From NCBI GenBank assembly GCA_002842695.1, contig PHDT01000005.1, positions 18,621 to 82,620 of the forward strand: a DNA stretch of 64,000 bases. The letters run 5' to 3'. The position numbers and the translations under genes were made by a program. Below, piece by piece: positions 1 through 8,743 of this stretch (position 1 is its first letter; each line of letters opens with the position of its first letter). The DNA is from Bacteroidetes bacterium HGW-Bacteroidetes-10. GTDB taxonomy: Bacteria > Bacteroidota > Bacteroidia > Bacteroidales > UBA932. Under the pieces are notes generated by a model, which was given only the letters and a program-made list of their open reading frames with translations, made no database searches and was not told where the DNA came from.

Positions 1-1130
1 TCGCCAACGGACACAGTTACGACATCTTCCTCATCTCTAGCCTCCACCCAGATTTCTCCGCCTTCTTCAGTAAACTTCAGAGAATTGCTCAACAGATTTC
101 TCACAACAGTATCTATCATTTCACGGTCAAAACATGCTTCAAGGTTATTATCCTTAACCCTGTTGAAAATATTCACCTCTTTTTGTGAAAAGAGAGTCTT
201 CATAAGTTCAACATTTGAATTAATCACCTCAGAAAGATTGTTTCTGCATTTATTCATCTTCATATTTCCGGACTGAACTCTTGACCATGCAAGCAGATTG
301 TCCAGAAGGGCGTACACATCGTGTGAAGAATGTTTCAGAGCCAGAAGGGATTCAGAAAATTGCTCCGGTGTAAACTCTTCTGTGTTATCGGACAAATACT
401 CCAGAAAAGTTGACATTGTGCCAACGGGACCTTTTAGATCGTGTGAAATAATTGAAAAGAAACGATCCTTCGCCCGGTTGTTGTCTGCAAGTTCCTTGTT
501 TTTTCGGGTTATTTCATCTGCCAGCCTTATAAGTTTCTGTTCTTTGTCTCGGAGAACCTTCTGATTGACAATAATGACAAAAAGCATCATCAGAAAGAGG
601 AAAACAGCAGAAACTATTCTGAATTCCGAAACAGCATTTTCCGGAAAGATGTAGAGTGCCCATTCAGGTTGCATTAAGTACTCAACATAAATAAAGGAGA
701 TGAGGCTCAACAGCATTAAAAAGACTGTGTAGAAAAACCTTGTTGATTTAAATGTCAGCAGAGGTACAACAGACATCAGTATCAGATAGTAGTGAAATCC
801 GGGACCGGGACCAAACCAGAGAGCAGACAACAGAATAAAAATTCCGGAAACAATAAGGTTAAGAAGAAAACCCGAGATAAAAACCCCTCCCCTCATGTTT
901 AAAAGCCGGCATCCACCTGCAAGTAATGCAGCGATAACGAGGACAACTACAACATTTGAATAGAGTGTAAAATTTTTAATTGCAAAAAAAAATGCCAGCA
1001 GAAAAGGTACCGCAACAGCAATGTAAATGGCCAGGTTGTTTGCCCTCCTGACAGCCATATTAATATCACTGCCTTCGGGATCGAAGGTATTGAATTTGCT
1101 CAGATTATGAATTAATGAATCAAATCCCAC
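1..1130 (-). CDS. Membrane sensor histidine kinase, 3' end cut by window edge
   Basis: The reading frame on the minus strand runs off the left edge, so the C-terminal part of the ATPase domain is missing. The N-terminal ~190 residues are hydrophobic and look like about six membrane helices. A HisKA dimerisation helix follows, with the phospho-acceptor His near residue 230 in SIISHDLKGP, and then the N box NLLSNSLKFTEEGG near residue 347. The gene should sense a membrane or envelope signal and phosphorylate a response regulator that is not visible here. Start choice is uncertain: GTG at 1130 gives a plausible charged N-terminus, while the first ATG is at 1058. The frame is closed by a stop codon upstream of 1130. 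The palindromic element at 1188-1353 lies directly upstream. Confidence 0.85.
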   Translation of the reverse strand, partial: MGFDSLIHNLSKFNTFDPEGSDINMAVRRANNLAIYIAVAVPFLLAFFFAIKNFTLYSNVVVVLVIAALLAGGCRLLNMRGGVFISGFLLNLIVSGIFILLSALWFGPGPGFHYYLILMSVVPLLTFKSTRFFYTVFLMLLSLISFIYVEYLMQPEWALYIFPENAVSEFRIVSAVFLFLMMLFVIIVNQKVLRDKEQKLIRLADEITRKNKELADNNRAKDRFFSIISHDLKGPVGTMSTFLEYLSDNTEEFTPEQFSESLLALKHSSHDVYALLDNLLAWSRVQSGNMKMNKCRNNLSEVINSNVELMKTLFSQKEVNIFNRVKDNNLEACFDREMIDTVVRNLLSNSLKFTEEGGEIWVEARDEEDVVTVSVG

Positions 1131-1187
1131 ACCGGTTATTTTTCCGAAATTTACAAAATATTTTGTAATTCATCACAATAGATAGCT

Positions 1188-1353
1188 CAATCACACCAAA
1201 TAGCAGCGCTGTTTTTCTTTACGCTTTTTTCTTCGTGTTTTCAGGGGCTTGCGGGACTCCTCGCTGCGCTCGTCAAACAGTCCTCAGCCTTTTTCCTGAA
1301 AACACTACAGAAAAGAAGCTAAAAAACATCGATTCTGCTAATTGGTGTGATTG
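1188..1353. repeat. Nested palindromic repeat element (~166 bp)
   Basis: Outer arms at 1188-1206 and 1335-1353 are inverted copies matching at 18 of 19 positions (left arm CAATCACACCAAATAGCAG). Inner arms GTGTTTTCAGG (1235-1245) and CCTGAAAACAC (1295-1305) are perfect 11-bp inverted repeats. Between them a third, imperfect stem pairs GGCT/GGACT (1246-1258) with AGTCC/AGCC (1279-1289), around a GC-rich tip containing TCGCTGCGCTCGTC. It has no coding potential and sits between two minus-strand genes. The architecture resembles REP-like or MITE-like elements, or a structured RNA. Copy number in the genome cannot be judged from one copy. Confidence 0.75.
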
Positions 1354-1375
1354 GTCTATTTCTTATCTCTGATGA

Positions 1376-1417
1376 ATAACAAAAATCCAGAGTCTGGAAA
1401 AGTCCTGCTCTGGATTT
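1376..1417 (-). terminator. Rho-independent terminator after the lipoprotein gene
   Basis: Read on the minus strand, a 10-bp perfect stem (AAATCCAGAG with CTCTGGATTT, plus-strand arms 1383-1392 and 1408-1417) with a 15-nt loop is followed by a T-rich tract. It lies about 50 bp past the stop codon of the beta-helix lipoprotein gene and would separate that operon from the kinase downstream. Confidence 0.6.
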
Positions 1418-1469
1418 GTGTAAAAATTCTTTACTGATTATTGGTGCGCCCGAAGGCAGTGTAAAGATA

Positions 1470-2966
1470 TTAATAGGCTGTATTCTGAGGGTCAAAGTTG
1501 GCCCATTTAAGAGTCCAGTTGTCGGCTGCGGCATCGCTTCTGAAGGCACCAATGAAATTAACTTTGTCAAAGAATGCAGATGCAAGAATGTTGTCAGTAA
1601 AGAGATTCTCCTTGCCGGTGAGCGGGCTGCCGGCAGAAGGGCCCCAGTTAGCTCCTGCTGCAACAGATACCGGCTGCTTAAGCAACAACTCTGCAGATGT
1701 TGTTAACTTTAGGTTAGTCAAGCCTGCCTGCTTAAAATATGAAGAGGAGAATGATTCTGAAGCCGTTTTATCAAAAGTGGATGAGTTTACAGAAAGTGAG
1801 TCCTTGAATGAGGCATCCTTATCGCTTCCAGATATTTTCATGCCGGCGATGATTATGTTTTTAAGGACAAGTCTTCCGTCTGTGGCTGCGCTTTGTGTTT
1901 GTGAACCCTTATCGTTACATATCATAATTCCAACGGGATATCCAGAAGCGACAGAGTTAAAGCAGTGAAGATTTGATCCTCTTCTTATCTGTATTGCTGC
2001 CTGATGCTGTCCCAATTTTGAGCCATTGTTAGGATTGAATTCACCCCCGTCAATGTATGCGGTTGTGTTCTCGAACCTTGAATCCTGAGCAGCAGCTCCA
2101 ATAAGAGTGATATTTGAAAAAACAGGTCTGGTTATTGGTAGCTGATTTGGGGCATCGCTGTTGTTATCAGACTCAAAACCATTTGAGATTGATTTGTCTG
2201 CGATCTTTGGATGTCTTACTCCAAGGGCAAACTGAATGTTTCCCCTGAATCCCGCATCTGTATCAAAATCGTCATCCCAGCCATGGTATGAAATCAGGTA
2301 CTTTGCATTCACTGTTCCTCCAAACCACTCGAATGAGTCGTCGTTTGAGTATGATACCTGAATGTGATCAATTGTTGTTCCGTTGCCCACAGAGCCAAGA
2401 GTAAGTCCGTTAATCTCCTGGTCTGCCTTGAAAGGGTAACCAGCAAACTCAATCCTAATGTGAGAGAGAACTCCTGAGTTATCGGCATCGTTGTTTCCGC
2501 CATGTTTAGATCTTGGGCCTCCTTCAATAATCATCTCACTTTTATTGTTGGTTGCGTTTCCGCAAACAATAACGCCGCCCCAGTCACCCGGTTTTCTCTG
2601 GCCAGCCGGCTGAGCAGATGTAAAAACAATGGGAAGGTCTGCTGTTCCCCTTGCAATGATTTTGGCTCCCTTCTCAACTATGAGTGCTGCCTTGGTGGCC
2701 TTGTCTCCCTTAATTATCGTTCCCGGCTCAATTGTAAGGGTAGCACCTGCGGTTACATAAACCCATCCCTTTAGAAGATAAGTTCCCTTTTTAAGTGTGT
2801 AGTCCTTAGTAATTTCAAACTCCTGAACACCACTTCCGATTTCATTTGTATTGAATATTACCTGTTCTTCTTCCGGTTCCGGAACTACCGGAGCGGGGTT
2901 CTTCTCACATGATGCTGCTATCATTAGAAATGCTACAGCAAGAATCGGATAAATTTTACGTTTCAT
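1470..2966 (-). CDS. Secreted beta-helix-like lipoprotein, partner of TonB receptor
   Basis: A 498-residue protein with a lipoprotein signal peptide; the lipobox AASC puts the acylated Cys near residue 20. The mature part begins with an acidic/proline linker (PVVPEPEEEQ), then about 400 residues rich in Gly, Asn, Ile and Thr with recurring short strands such as TIEPGTIIKG and GDWGGVIVCG. This is the pattern of a right-handed beta-helix. It probably sits at the outer membrane, possibly surface exposed. It lies 26 bp downstream of the TonB-dependent receptor and on the same strand, so it is probably co-transcribed and may act as an accessory binding protein. It is not a SusD homologue by sequence pattern. 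No catalytic motif was recognised and the ligand is unknown. Confidence 0.75.
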   Translation of the reverse strand: MKRKIYPILAVAFLMIAASCEKNPAPVVPEPEEEQVIFNTNEIGSGVQEFEITKDYTLKKGTYLLKGWVYVTAGATLTIEPGTIIKGDKATKAALIVEKGAKIIARGTADLPIVFTSAQPAGQRKPGDWGGVIVCGNATNNKSEMIIEGGPRSKHGGNNDADNSGVLSHIRIEFAGYPFKADQEINGLTLGSVGNGTTIDHIQVSYSNDDSFEWFGGTVNAKYLISYHGWDDDFDTDAGFRGNIQFALGVRHPKIADKSISNGFESDNNSDAPNQLPITRPVFSNITLIGAAAQDSRFENTTAYIDGGEFNPNNGSKLGQHQAAIQIRRGSNLHCFNSVASGYPVGIMICNDKGSQTQSAATDGRLVLKNIIIAGMKISGSDKDASFKDSLSVNSSTFDKTASESFSSSYFKQAGLTNLKLTTSAELLLKQPVSVAAGANWGPSAGSPLTGKENLFTDNILASAFFDKVNFIGAFRSDAAADNWTLKWANFDPQNTAY

Positions 2967-2992
2967 CTTAATTATAATGAATTAGTTGGTTG

Positions 2993-5830
2993 TTAAAATT
3001 TGTATTGTATTCCCAGATAGAGCCCTGCTCCTGGTTTAAAGCTCTTGGCAACCTGACTCCTCTCCTGAACCTCTCCGTTCCCGTCTATATATCTTGGATA
3101 TTGTTCAAAAACTACTGGCTGATTGAGGATGTCGCGAAAAGAGGCCTTCAGCTCTGTTTTCTTTCCTATTCTCTTGGTGATAACTAAGTCTAATATATCT
3201 CTTGGCAGTTCATAAGTATCTGGCACATCATTATTGATACTTGCACCTGAACCGGTATCTACCCTGCCTATACCCACGATTCTGCGTCCAATTCTGTTAT
3301 ACATGAGCCCTACACTCAGGCCTGCCTCAGGTTTATCGTAGAAAAGCGAACCATTTACAATGTAAGGCGATTGCCCCTGCATTGCCCTGTCCTTTTCAAG
3401 CGATACAGACTGGTCAAAATCTACTGTACTTGAAATCATTGCAGCATTAAGTCCCAGAGTAAGCTCTTTCACACCCAGAAAACCGAGATTTTTACGAATA
3501 TCCAGTTCGACTCCGTAGTTTGTTGCAGAGAGTGCATTTTCAAATGTATATGTGTAAGAACCACCTGCATCCAGATATGTCCACTCAATAGGATTGATAA
3601 AGTATTTGCCAAACAGGGCAAATGTTACATATTCACCAGCTGAAGGGTAGTACTCATATCTCAGATCGAAGTTGTGAATCTTTGCCTGTTTGAGATCCGG
3701 ATTACCTTTAACATCTGAGAAGAGGTTGAAATCGTAGAAAACTGACGGGGAGACCTCACGAAACTCTTGTCTGTTTACAGATGAGCCGTATGCCACTCTG
3801 AAGAGGTTTCTCTTGTCAAGATTAAATGAGGCGTTTAGTGAAGGGAAGAGATCAAAGTGGTTGTAATCCTTATCCTTTGTAGAAAACTCATAAATCTTAT
3901 CGTAAGTGGTAAGCCTCATCTGGCCCGTCTCAGCCCTCAGACCGGCAATGATATTAAATCTGCCGGCAGGAATTTTCCATGACATATATGCAGAGCCGGC
4001 CATGTTTCTTCCCTTGTAACTGTTCCGGTTATCTGTATCTTCGTAAATATAGAGTTTGTCTGCAGAGAAATTCTCATCCAGAAGAATCTTTTCAACCACC
4101 TCACGATATACAAAATCAGCAGGAACAGCATATCTGTTAAAGCGATAGAAAAACTGCCTGTTGCTGTAATCCCTTGTTTTATACTCTCCGTAAAAACCTG
4201 CCTTAACCTCACTCAGGATGTCACTTCCCAGTGCAACAGGAAGAGTGTAGTTTCCCGACACCGAGAAAATGTGCTCATCAAGATTTGAAAAATCTCTTGT
4301 AATCTCATTCTGATCAATTGCCATATGACCAAAATATTCATCTCCGGCTACATTATTCTCCTCTCTGTTTATTATGCGCCTGTCGGGCTGATTCATCCCC
4401 GCATAGGAGTAGCCCGCATTCCAGTCATAATCTCCTCTTCCCACTTTGCCGCTTCCGCTGAACTGACCTGTGTAGGTTGTCCTGGCCGAGTAGATATACT
4501 CCTGCTTCTCCTGTATATATTTTGAGCTGATGTTCTGCCATCCCTCCCTTGTTGTATACCTGTTCTTGCCAAGCTGGTTAAAGATATTCCTGAATTCAAT
4601 CTTGCTCTCTCCCTTCAGGAGTGTGATATTGAGCATGGCTCCAATTTTGTCGTCAATTGTATACTGGTTGTCTACATAGTTATAAATATATTCAGACTGG
4701 TCACTTACTGAGTTGTAAACCCCAAACCTGGCATTCTGCATATCTCCAAATGTCTGATATCCGTGTGAGTAGTTAAGGGCGCCCACAACTCCCAGCTCTG
4801 CGCCACCTTTTAATGAGTAGTGTCTGTTTACCATAACATTCAGCCTTTGATCAGGTATAGGTTGCTGACGTTTAACCCTCCAGTCATTTCTAAAGCCCTC
4901 CTTTGTTATCTGAGTTACCAAAGCCTTATTATCGTTGTCCATTCTGAGGGGAACAACAGGTTTCAACCCTCTGGCCCCATTATCGAAACCAAGAAAGTCG
5001 GTAACTGATGCTGTATTGTAGAAATGGTCATTAAAATGAGTTGCACTATTAAGGTTCATTCCATATGTAATGACTGTCTCATTTTCAGAAGGCATACTCT
5101 TTGTCATGATTTTCACAAAACCTCCAGAAAAATCCGACGGGATTTCTGCGCTTGGAGATTTAACAATCATTATACTCTCCAGCTGAGAACCTGGCAGCAT
5201 ATCAAATGAGAAAGAGCGGGTGTCTGAATCTGTACTTGGGACGGCGTTGTTGTTAATCCATACGTTGTTATACCTTCCTGCAAGGCCTCTTACAACAATG
5301 TACCTATCATTAATTATTGATACTCCCGGAATTCTCTTTACTACCTCTGCCGCACTTCTGTCCTGAGATCTGGAAATCTGGCGTCCGGAAATTCCGCTCA
5401 TAACAGCACCCGAACTTCTTGTCGCTTCAACCATTGCTATTTCTGAATTCATCCTTTTCACAGATGTAACAACAATCTCATTAAGCTGAGTTGCGTTTTC
5501 CTCAAGCATAATATCAAAAGTATTGTTACCGGAAGTAACAGAAAGGTCACTAACTAAAATAGAATGATAAGATATACAATCTATTCTGGTTCTGTATTTT
5601 CCTGCAGGAATTCCTGATATTAAATAATTACCGTCAATATCTGTTGATGCTCCTTTCTGAATTTCTTCCAGATACACAGTTGCTCCAATTACCGGCAAAC
5701 CGGTCTTTTTTTCAATTACTGTTCCCCTGAGAGTGCCGCTGCCTTGTGCTGCAGATTCTTCTGCGGCAAACATTAACAGAACGGCTGCAATGATTTGAAT
5801 AGCTTTGATGATTCTTTGTTCCACTTTCAT
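2993..5830 (-). CDS. TonB-dependent outer-membrane receptor with carboxypeptidase-regulatory-like domain
   Basis: A 945-residue protein with a signal peptide (about residues 1-28). A CarboxypepD_reg-like domain follows (TLRGTVIEKKTGLPVIGATV through about residue 110), then the plug (VVKRIPGVSIINDRYIVVRGL; FSGGFVKIMTKS near 240), and a long beta-barrel ending in LGIQYKF, whose terminal Phe is typical of outer-membrane barrels. It should import a scarce ligand using TonB-ExbBD energy. It is first in a two-gene operon with the beta-helix lipoprotein and diverges from the response-regulator/kinase pair, suggesting that pair controls it. Substrate cannot be read from the sequence; phosphate-containing compounds are a guess based on the PhoBR-like neighbours. 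Confidence 0.9.
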   Translation of the reverse strand: MKVEQRIIKAIQIIAAVLLMFAAEESAAQGSGTLRGTVIEKKTGLPVIGATVYLEEIQKGASTDIDGNYLISGIPAGKYRTRIDCISYHSILVSDLSVTSGNNTFDIMLEENATQLNEIVVTSVKRMNSEIAMVEATRSSGAVMSGISGRQISRSQDRSAAEVVKRIPGVSIINDRYIVVRGLAGRYNNVWINNNAVPSTDSDTRSFSFDMLPGSQLESIMIVKSPSAEIPSDFSGGFVKIMTKSMPSENETVITYGMNLNSATHFNDHFYNTASVTDFLGFDNGARGLKPVVPLRMDNDNKALVTQITKEGFRNDWRVKRQQPIPDQRLNVMVNRHYSLKGGAELGVVGALNYSHGYQTFGDMQNARFGVYNSVSDQSEYIYNYVDNQYTIDDKIGAMLNITLLKGESKIEFRNIFNQLGKNRYTTREGWQNISSKYIQEKQEYIYSARTTYTGQFSGSGKVGRGDYDWNAGYSYAGMNQPDRRIINREENNVAGDEYFGHMAIDQNEITRDFSNLDEHIFSVSGNYTLPVALGSDILSEVKAGFYGEYKTRDYSNRQFFYRFNRYAVPADFVYREVVEKILLDENFSADKLYIYEDTDNRNSYKGRNMAGSAYMSWKIPAGRFNIIAGLRAETGQMRLTTYDKIYEFSTKDKDYNHFDLFPSLNASFNLDKRNLFRVAYGSSVNRQEFREVSPSVFYDFNLFSDVKGNPDLKQAKIHNFDLRYEYYPSAGEYVTFALFGKYFINPIEWTYLDAGGSYTYTFENALSATNYGVELDIRKNLGFLGVKELTLGLNAAMISSTVDFDQSVSLEKDRAMQGQSPYIVNGSLFYDKPEAGLSVGLMYNRIGRRIVGIGRVDTGSGASINNDVPDTYELPRDILDLVITKRIGKKTELKASFRDILNQPVVFEQYPRYIDGNGEVQERSQVAKSFKPGAGLYLGIQYKF

Positions 5831-5849
5831 TAATATTTGAAATATGTGG

Positions 5850-5857
5850 CAAAAGTA
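5850..5857 (-). promoter_or_regulatory. -7 box of the TonB-receptor operon
   Basis: TACTTTTG on the minus strand matches the Bacteroidota TAnnTTTG -7 consensus and lies 19 bp upstream of the receptor ATG. A TTTG lies further upstream, but the spacer (~25 bp) is longer than usual, which would fit an activator-dependent promoter. Confidence 0.55.
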
Positions 5858-5867
5858 TCCTCTCCAT

Positions 5868-5881
5868 GTTAAGCAGTTAAG
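5868..5881. promoter_or_regulatory. Direct repeat GTTAAG-N2-GTTAAG, candidate operator
   Basis: Two copies of GTTAAG (5868-5873 and 5876-5881) repeat with an 8-bp period, just upstream of the receptor's -7 box, in the gap shared with the divergent response-regulator gene. OmpR/PhoB-family regulators bind direct repeats, so this is a reasonable candidate site. The period differs from the 11 bp usual for PhoB-type sites. Confidence 0.3.
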
Positions 5882-5943
5882 TCAAAAAAATTAAGAAATT
5901 ATTACATGAGGGCCTAGTTCGTAATAATTATGAAACAATAAAC

Positions 5944-5951
5944 TAAATTTG
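5944..5951 (+). promoter_or_regulatory. -7 box of the response-regulator operon
   Basis: TAAATTTG matches the TAnnTTTG consensus and ends four bases before the ATG at 5956, so the transcript is probably leaderless or nearly so. No good -33 TTTG was seen at the expected distance. Confidence 0.55.
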
Positions 5952-5955
5952 CACC

Positions 5956-6693
5956 ATGGAAAAAAAGAGAGTCCTTGTTGTAGATGACGAAGAGGATCTT
6001 TGCGAGATTCTCCGCTTCAACCTGAACAATGCAGGTTATATTGCCGATACCGCCTATTCGGCAGAAGAGGCTTTTTCAAAACTCAAGAACAATTACGACC
6101 TGCTGCTGCTGGATGTTATGCTGGGGGGAATCTCAGGATTCAAACTGGCAGAACTCATCAGGGAGGAGTATCACAACAATGTTCCCATAATCTTTATCAC
6201 TGCCCGGGACTCAGTTGAGGACAAACTAAAGGGGTTCGGAACCGGCGCAGATGACTACATCCCTAAACCTTTTTCCGTAAAAGAGGTTATTGCAAGGGTG
6301 CAGGCTGTTCTTAGCAGAAGTGAATACAGAAAAAGAGAGCTTGAAACAGCTGCAGATATTACATCGGCAGAAAAGAATGAAATCCACAGCACTGCTCTTG
6401 TTCACGGAGGGATGATTATTAATCCCGAATCAAAACTTCTTACAATTGACGGCGAAAATATCAAACTCACCAAAAAAGAGTTTGAAATATTATTTATGCT
6501 TGCAGATGAGCCGGGAAAAATATTTTCAAGGAGTAAAATTCTTGATATGGTATGGAAGAACGAAGCCTATGTCCTTGAAAGAACAGTTGATGTTCACATT
6601 GCAAGGCTGAGAAAAAAGCTGATCCGGTACGGAAGCTCTATAGTAAATCGCTCCGGATATGGTTATTGTTTCGAATACAATGAAGGGAATTAA
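5956..6693 (+). CDS. OmpR/PhoB-family response regulator
   Basis: 245 residues. The receiver domain (1-120) has the acidic pocket DDEED near residues 10-14, the phospho-acceptor Asp53 in LLLLDVMLGG, Thr82 in FITARD and the invariant Lys104 in YIPKPF. A linker leads to a winged-helix DNA-binding domain (about 150-240), with KLTKKEFEILFMLA and the recognition-helix region RTVDVHIARLRKKL. It is a transcription factor phosphorylated by the kinase whose gene overlaps its 3' end. The gene diverges from the TonB receptor/lipoprotein operon, the most likely target. It resembles PhoB/PhoP and RprY-type regulators; the exact regulon is inference. Confidence 0.93.
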   Translation: MEKKRVLVVDDEEDLCEILRFNLNNAGYIADTAYSAEEAFSKLKNNYDLLLLDVMLGGISGFKLAELIREEYHNNVPIIFITARDSVEDKLKGFGTGADDYIPKPFSVKEVIARVQAVLSRSEYRKRELETAADITSAEKNEIHSTALVHGGMIINPESKLLTIDGENIKLTKKEFEILFMLADEPGKIFSRSKILDMVWKNEAYVLERTVDVHIARLRKKLIRYGSSIVNRSGYGYCFEYNEGN

Positions 6694-8098
6694 GAAAATT
6701 GGCTACAAGTATCAGGTACTGATATATTTCTCTCTGCTTATAGCGGCAGTGTCACTGGCCTTTGCTTTCATGTACACACACCGCGAGAGAGTTGTTAAAA
6801 TGGAGGTTCTTAAGAGCTCTATGGCTCCCTATGCAGATCTTATCTATTCAAGTTTATCTGCAGATTCTCTATCACTTGACAAAGAGGCGGTCTCAGATGC
6901 TATGGAGCGATTGTTACCTGTAGTCCCATCTTCATTCAGGGTAACGGTACTGTCTGAAGATGCCTGGGTTCTCTTTGACAACAGCGCAGATAAAGATATT
7001 GTAACAGATAATCATCTGAACAGACCGGAACTGGCACAAGCCAGAAAGACAGGAACCGGATCTGAGATTCGCTTCTCAAAGACACTTAAGAGAGAGTACC
7101 TCTATCTGGCAAAACACTATCCCGGCTTATACGTTAGAATTGCCCTGGAATACAGCGAAAGTGTACTTCCGGTTGTGATTGTCGAAAACAGATATATGGT
7201 ATTCATCCTGATGGTTTTCGCAGGAGTCATTGCTGCCCTGGTAATCATTATCAGACGAATCAGCCGTCCTGTTAAGGCACTTAAGGAGTTCGTGGGAGTT
7301 GTAAAAGATGGCGGTGACGATTTTAACGGAATCAGATTCACTGACGACGAACTGGGTGAGGTAGGAGAGAAAATAATGACTGCATTCCGCCAGCTGGAGG
7401 AGACCAAACGTTACAAACAGGAGCTGACCCATAATGTTGCCCACGAACTAAAGACGCCTGTGGCAGGAATAATGGGATACCTTGAAACACTGTTGCAGCA
7501 GGAGAATATTGAAAAGGAACAGTCCCGTTTTTTTCTTGAGAGAGCATACGCACAGACTATAAGGCTATCTGCCATTATAAATGATATTTCAATTTTAAAC
7601 AAAATTGAAGAGGCTCCGGACAAGTTTGGAATTGAGACAATAAATATTCATAACTGTATTGACGAAATCAGAAGCGACCTCTCTTTCAGGCTGGAAGAAA
7701 AAAGGATTGAATTTCACAACATGATTGACGAAAAACTGGAAATCCAGGGTAGCTATATTCTCATTTACTCGCTTTTCAAAAATCTTATAGACAACTCTGT
7801 AGATCACGCCGGCGATGGAGTGAAAATTTTTATTGAAAATACTTCTGCACTTTCCGGATTTGCCGGATTCAGATACTACGATACTGGAAAAGGTGTTGCT
7901 GAGGAGCACAGAGGAAGAATTTTCGAGCGATTCTACCGGGTTGAAAAGGGAAGAAGCCGCAAAAGCGGAGGCTCCGGACTGGGACTCTCAATTGTGAAGA
8001 ATGCCGTAACTCTGCATAAAGGCACAATTAAAGCAGGTAATCATCCAAATGGGGGATTACAATTCGAATTTACATTAGGACTGAATCTGAAATCTTAG
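6680..8098 (+). CDS. PhoR-like sensor histidine kinase
   Basis: 472 residues if it starts at the ATG at 6680 ([12 protein letters not shown]), which overlaps the regulator's stop by 14 bp; an in-frame ATG at 6659 is less likely. TM1 spans about residues 12-32, followed by a periplasmic domain of ~135 residues, TM2 about 168-190, a HAMP-like linker, HisKA with His255 in [12 protein letters not shown], and a HATPase domain with [16 protein letters not shown] and [13 protein letters not shown]. It forms a two-component system with the preceding regulator through translational coupling. The architecture is that of PhoR or of Bacteroides RprX; the signal is unknown. The stop overlaps the convergent folE stop. 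Confidence 0.92.
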   Translation: MKGIKKIGYKYQVLIYFSLLIAAVSLAFAFMYTHRERVVKMEVLKSSMAPYADLIYSSLSADSLSLDKEAVSDAMERLLPVVPSSFRVTVLSEDAWVLFDNSADKDIVTDNHLNRPELAQARKTGTGSEIRFSKTLKREYLYLAKHYPGLYVRIALEYSESVLPVVIVENRYMVFILMVFAGVIAALVIIIRRISRPVKALKEFVGVVKDGGDDFNGIRFTDDELGEVGEKIMTAFRQLEETKRYKQELTHNVAHELKTPVAGIMGYLETLLQQENIEKEQSRFFLERAYAQTIRLSAIINDISILNKIEEAPDKFGIETINIHNCIDEIRSDLSFRLEEKRIEFHNMIDEKLEIQGSYILIYSLFKNLIDNSVDHAGDGVKIFIENTSALSGFAGFRYYDTGKGVAEEHRGRIFERFYRVEKGRSRKSGGSGLGLSIVKNAVTLHKGTIKAGNHPNGGLQFEFTLGLNLKS

Positions 8099-8694
8099 TG
8101 AAGTTTAACACCTATCAGGTGCATAAACTCCTCTCTTGTACGAATATCTTTAAGAAAGGCTCCAGTAAAAGCAGATGTTGTTGTTACAGAATTTTGTTTC
8201 TGAACACCTCTTATCTGCATGCACATATGGGAAGCTTCAATAACGACAGCCACACCAAGAGGATTTAGTGTATCCTGTATGCAATCCCGAATTTGTACTG
8301 TAAGTCTCTCCTGAACCTGAAGCCTTCTTGAAAATGCATCAACAACCCTTGCAATCTTGCTTAGTCCGGTTATATATCCATTTGGAATGTATGCTACATG
8401 CGCCTTTCCGTAAAAAGGAAGCATATGATGTTCACAGAGTGAATAAAGTTCAATCTCCTTGACCAGCACCATCTGCTGGTACTCCTCTTTAAATTTAGCA
8501 GAATTGAGAATAGCAGCAGGATCTGTGTCATAACCCTGAGTTAGAAACTGAATAGATCTTGCTACTCTTACCGGTGTTTTTTCCAGCCCTTCCCGAGATG
8601 AATCCTCCCCTATCAAATCTAGTATATTCTTATAGTTTACAGCCAGTTTCTGAGTTGTCTCTTCGTCGTACTGCTCTATCTTTGTATATGCCAT
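8095..8694 (-). CDS. folE: GTP cyclohydrolase I
   Basis: 199 residues, full length for type I FolE. It converts GTP to 7,8-dihydroneopterin triphosphate, the first step of tetrahydrofolate (and queuosine precursor) synthesis, in the cytosol. Zinc-binding and active-site motifs are clear: [20 protein letters not shown] in the middle and [13 protein letters not shown] near the C-terminus, with Cys and His ligands intact. The gene is transcribed alone on the minus strand, convergent with the sensor kinase (the two stop codons overlap) and divergent from mqnB. The queA gene further along uses the same precursor pathway but is not linked to it here. Confidence 0.97.
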   Translation of the reverse strand: MAYTKIEQYDEETTQKLAVNYKNILDLIGEDSSREGLEKTPVRVARSIQFLTQGYDTDPAAILNSAKFKEEYQQMVLVKEIELYSLCEHHMLPFYGKAHVAYIPNGYITGLSKIARVVDAFSRRLQVQERLTVQIRDCIQDTLNPLGVAVVIEASHMCMQIRGVQKQNSVTTTSAFTGAFLKDIRTREEFMHLIGVKLH

Positions 8695-8704
8695 AATAAA
8701 TGTC

Positions 8705-8712
8705 TAATTTCG
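8705..8712 (+). promoter_or_regulatory. Possible -7 box of the mqnB operon
   Basis: TAATTTCG is one mismatch from TAnnTTTG and lies 31 bp upstream of the mqnB ATG. On the other strand TAATATTG (8715-8722) could serve folE. Both are weak matches. Confidence 0.35.
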
Positions 8713-8743
8713 TGCAATATTACAAAAAAAAAGAGAATACAAC

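Noticed and set aside
5868..5881. Reading the GTTAAG repeat as a classical Pho box
   Set aside because: The period is 8 bp rather than 11 and the core does not match the known PhoB or PhoP boxes; kept only as a generic candidate site.
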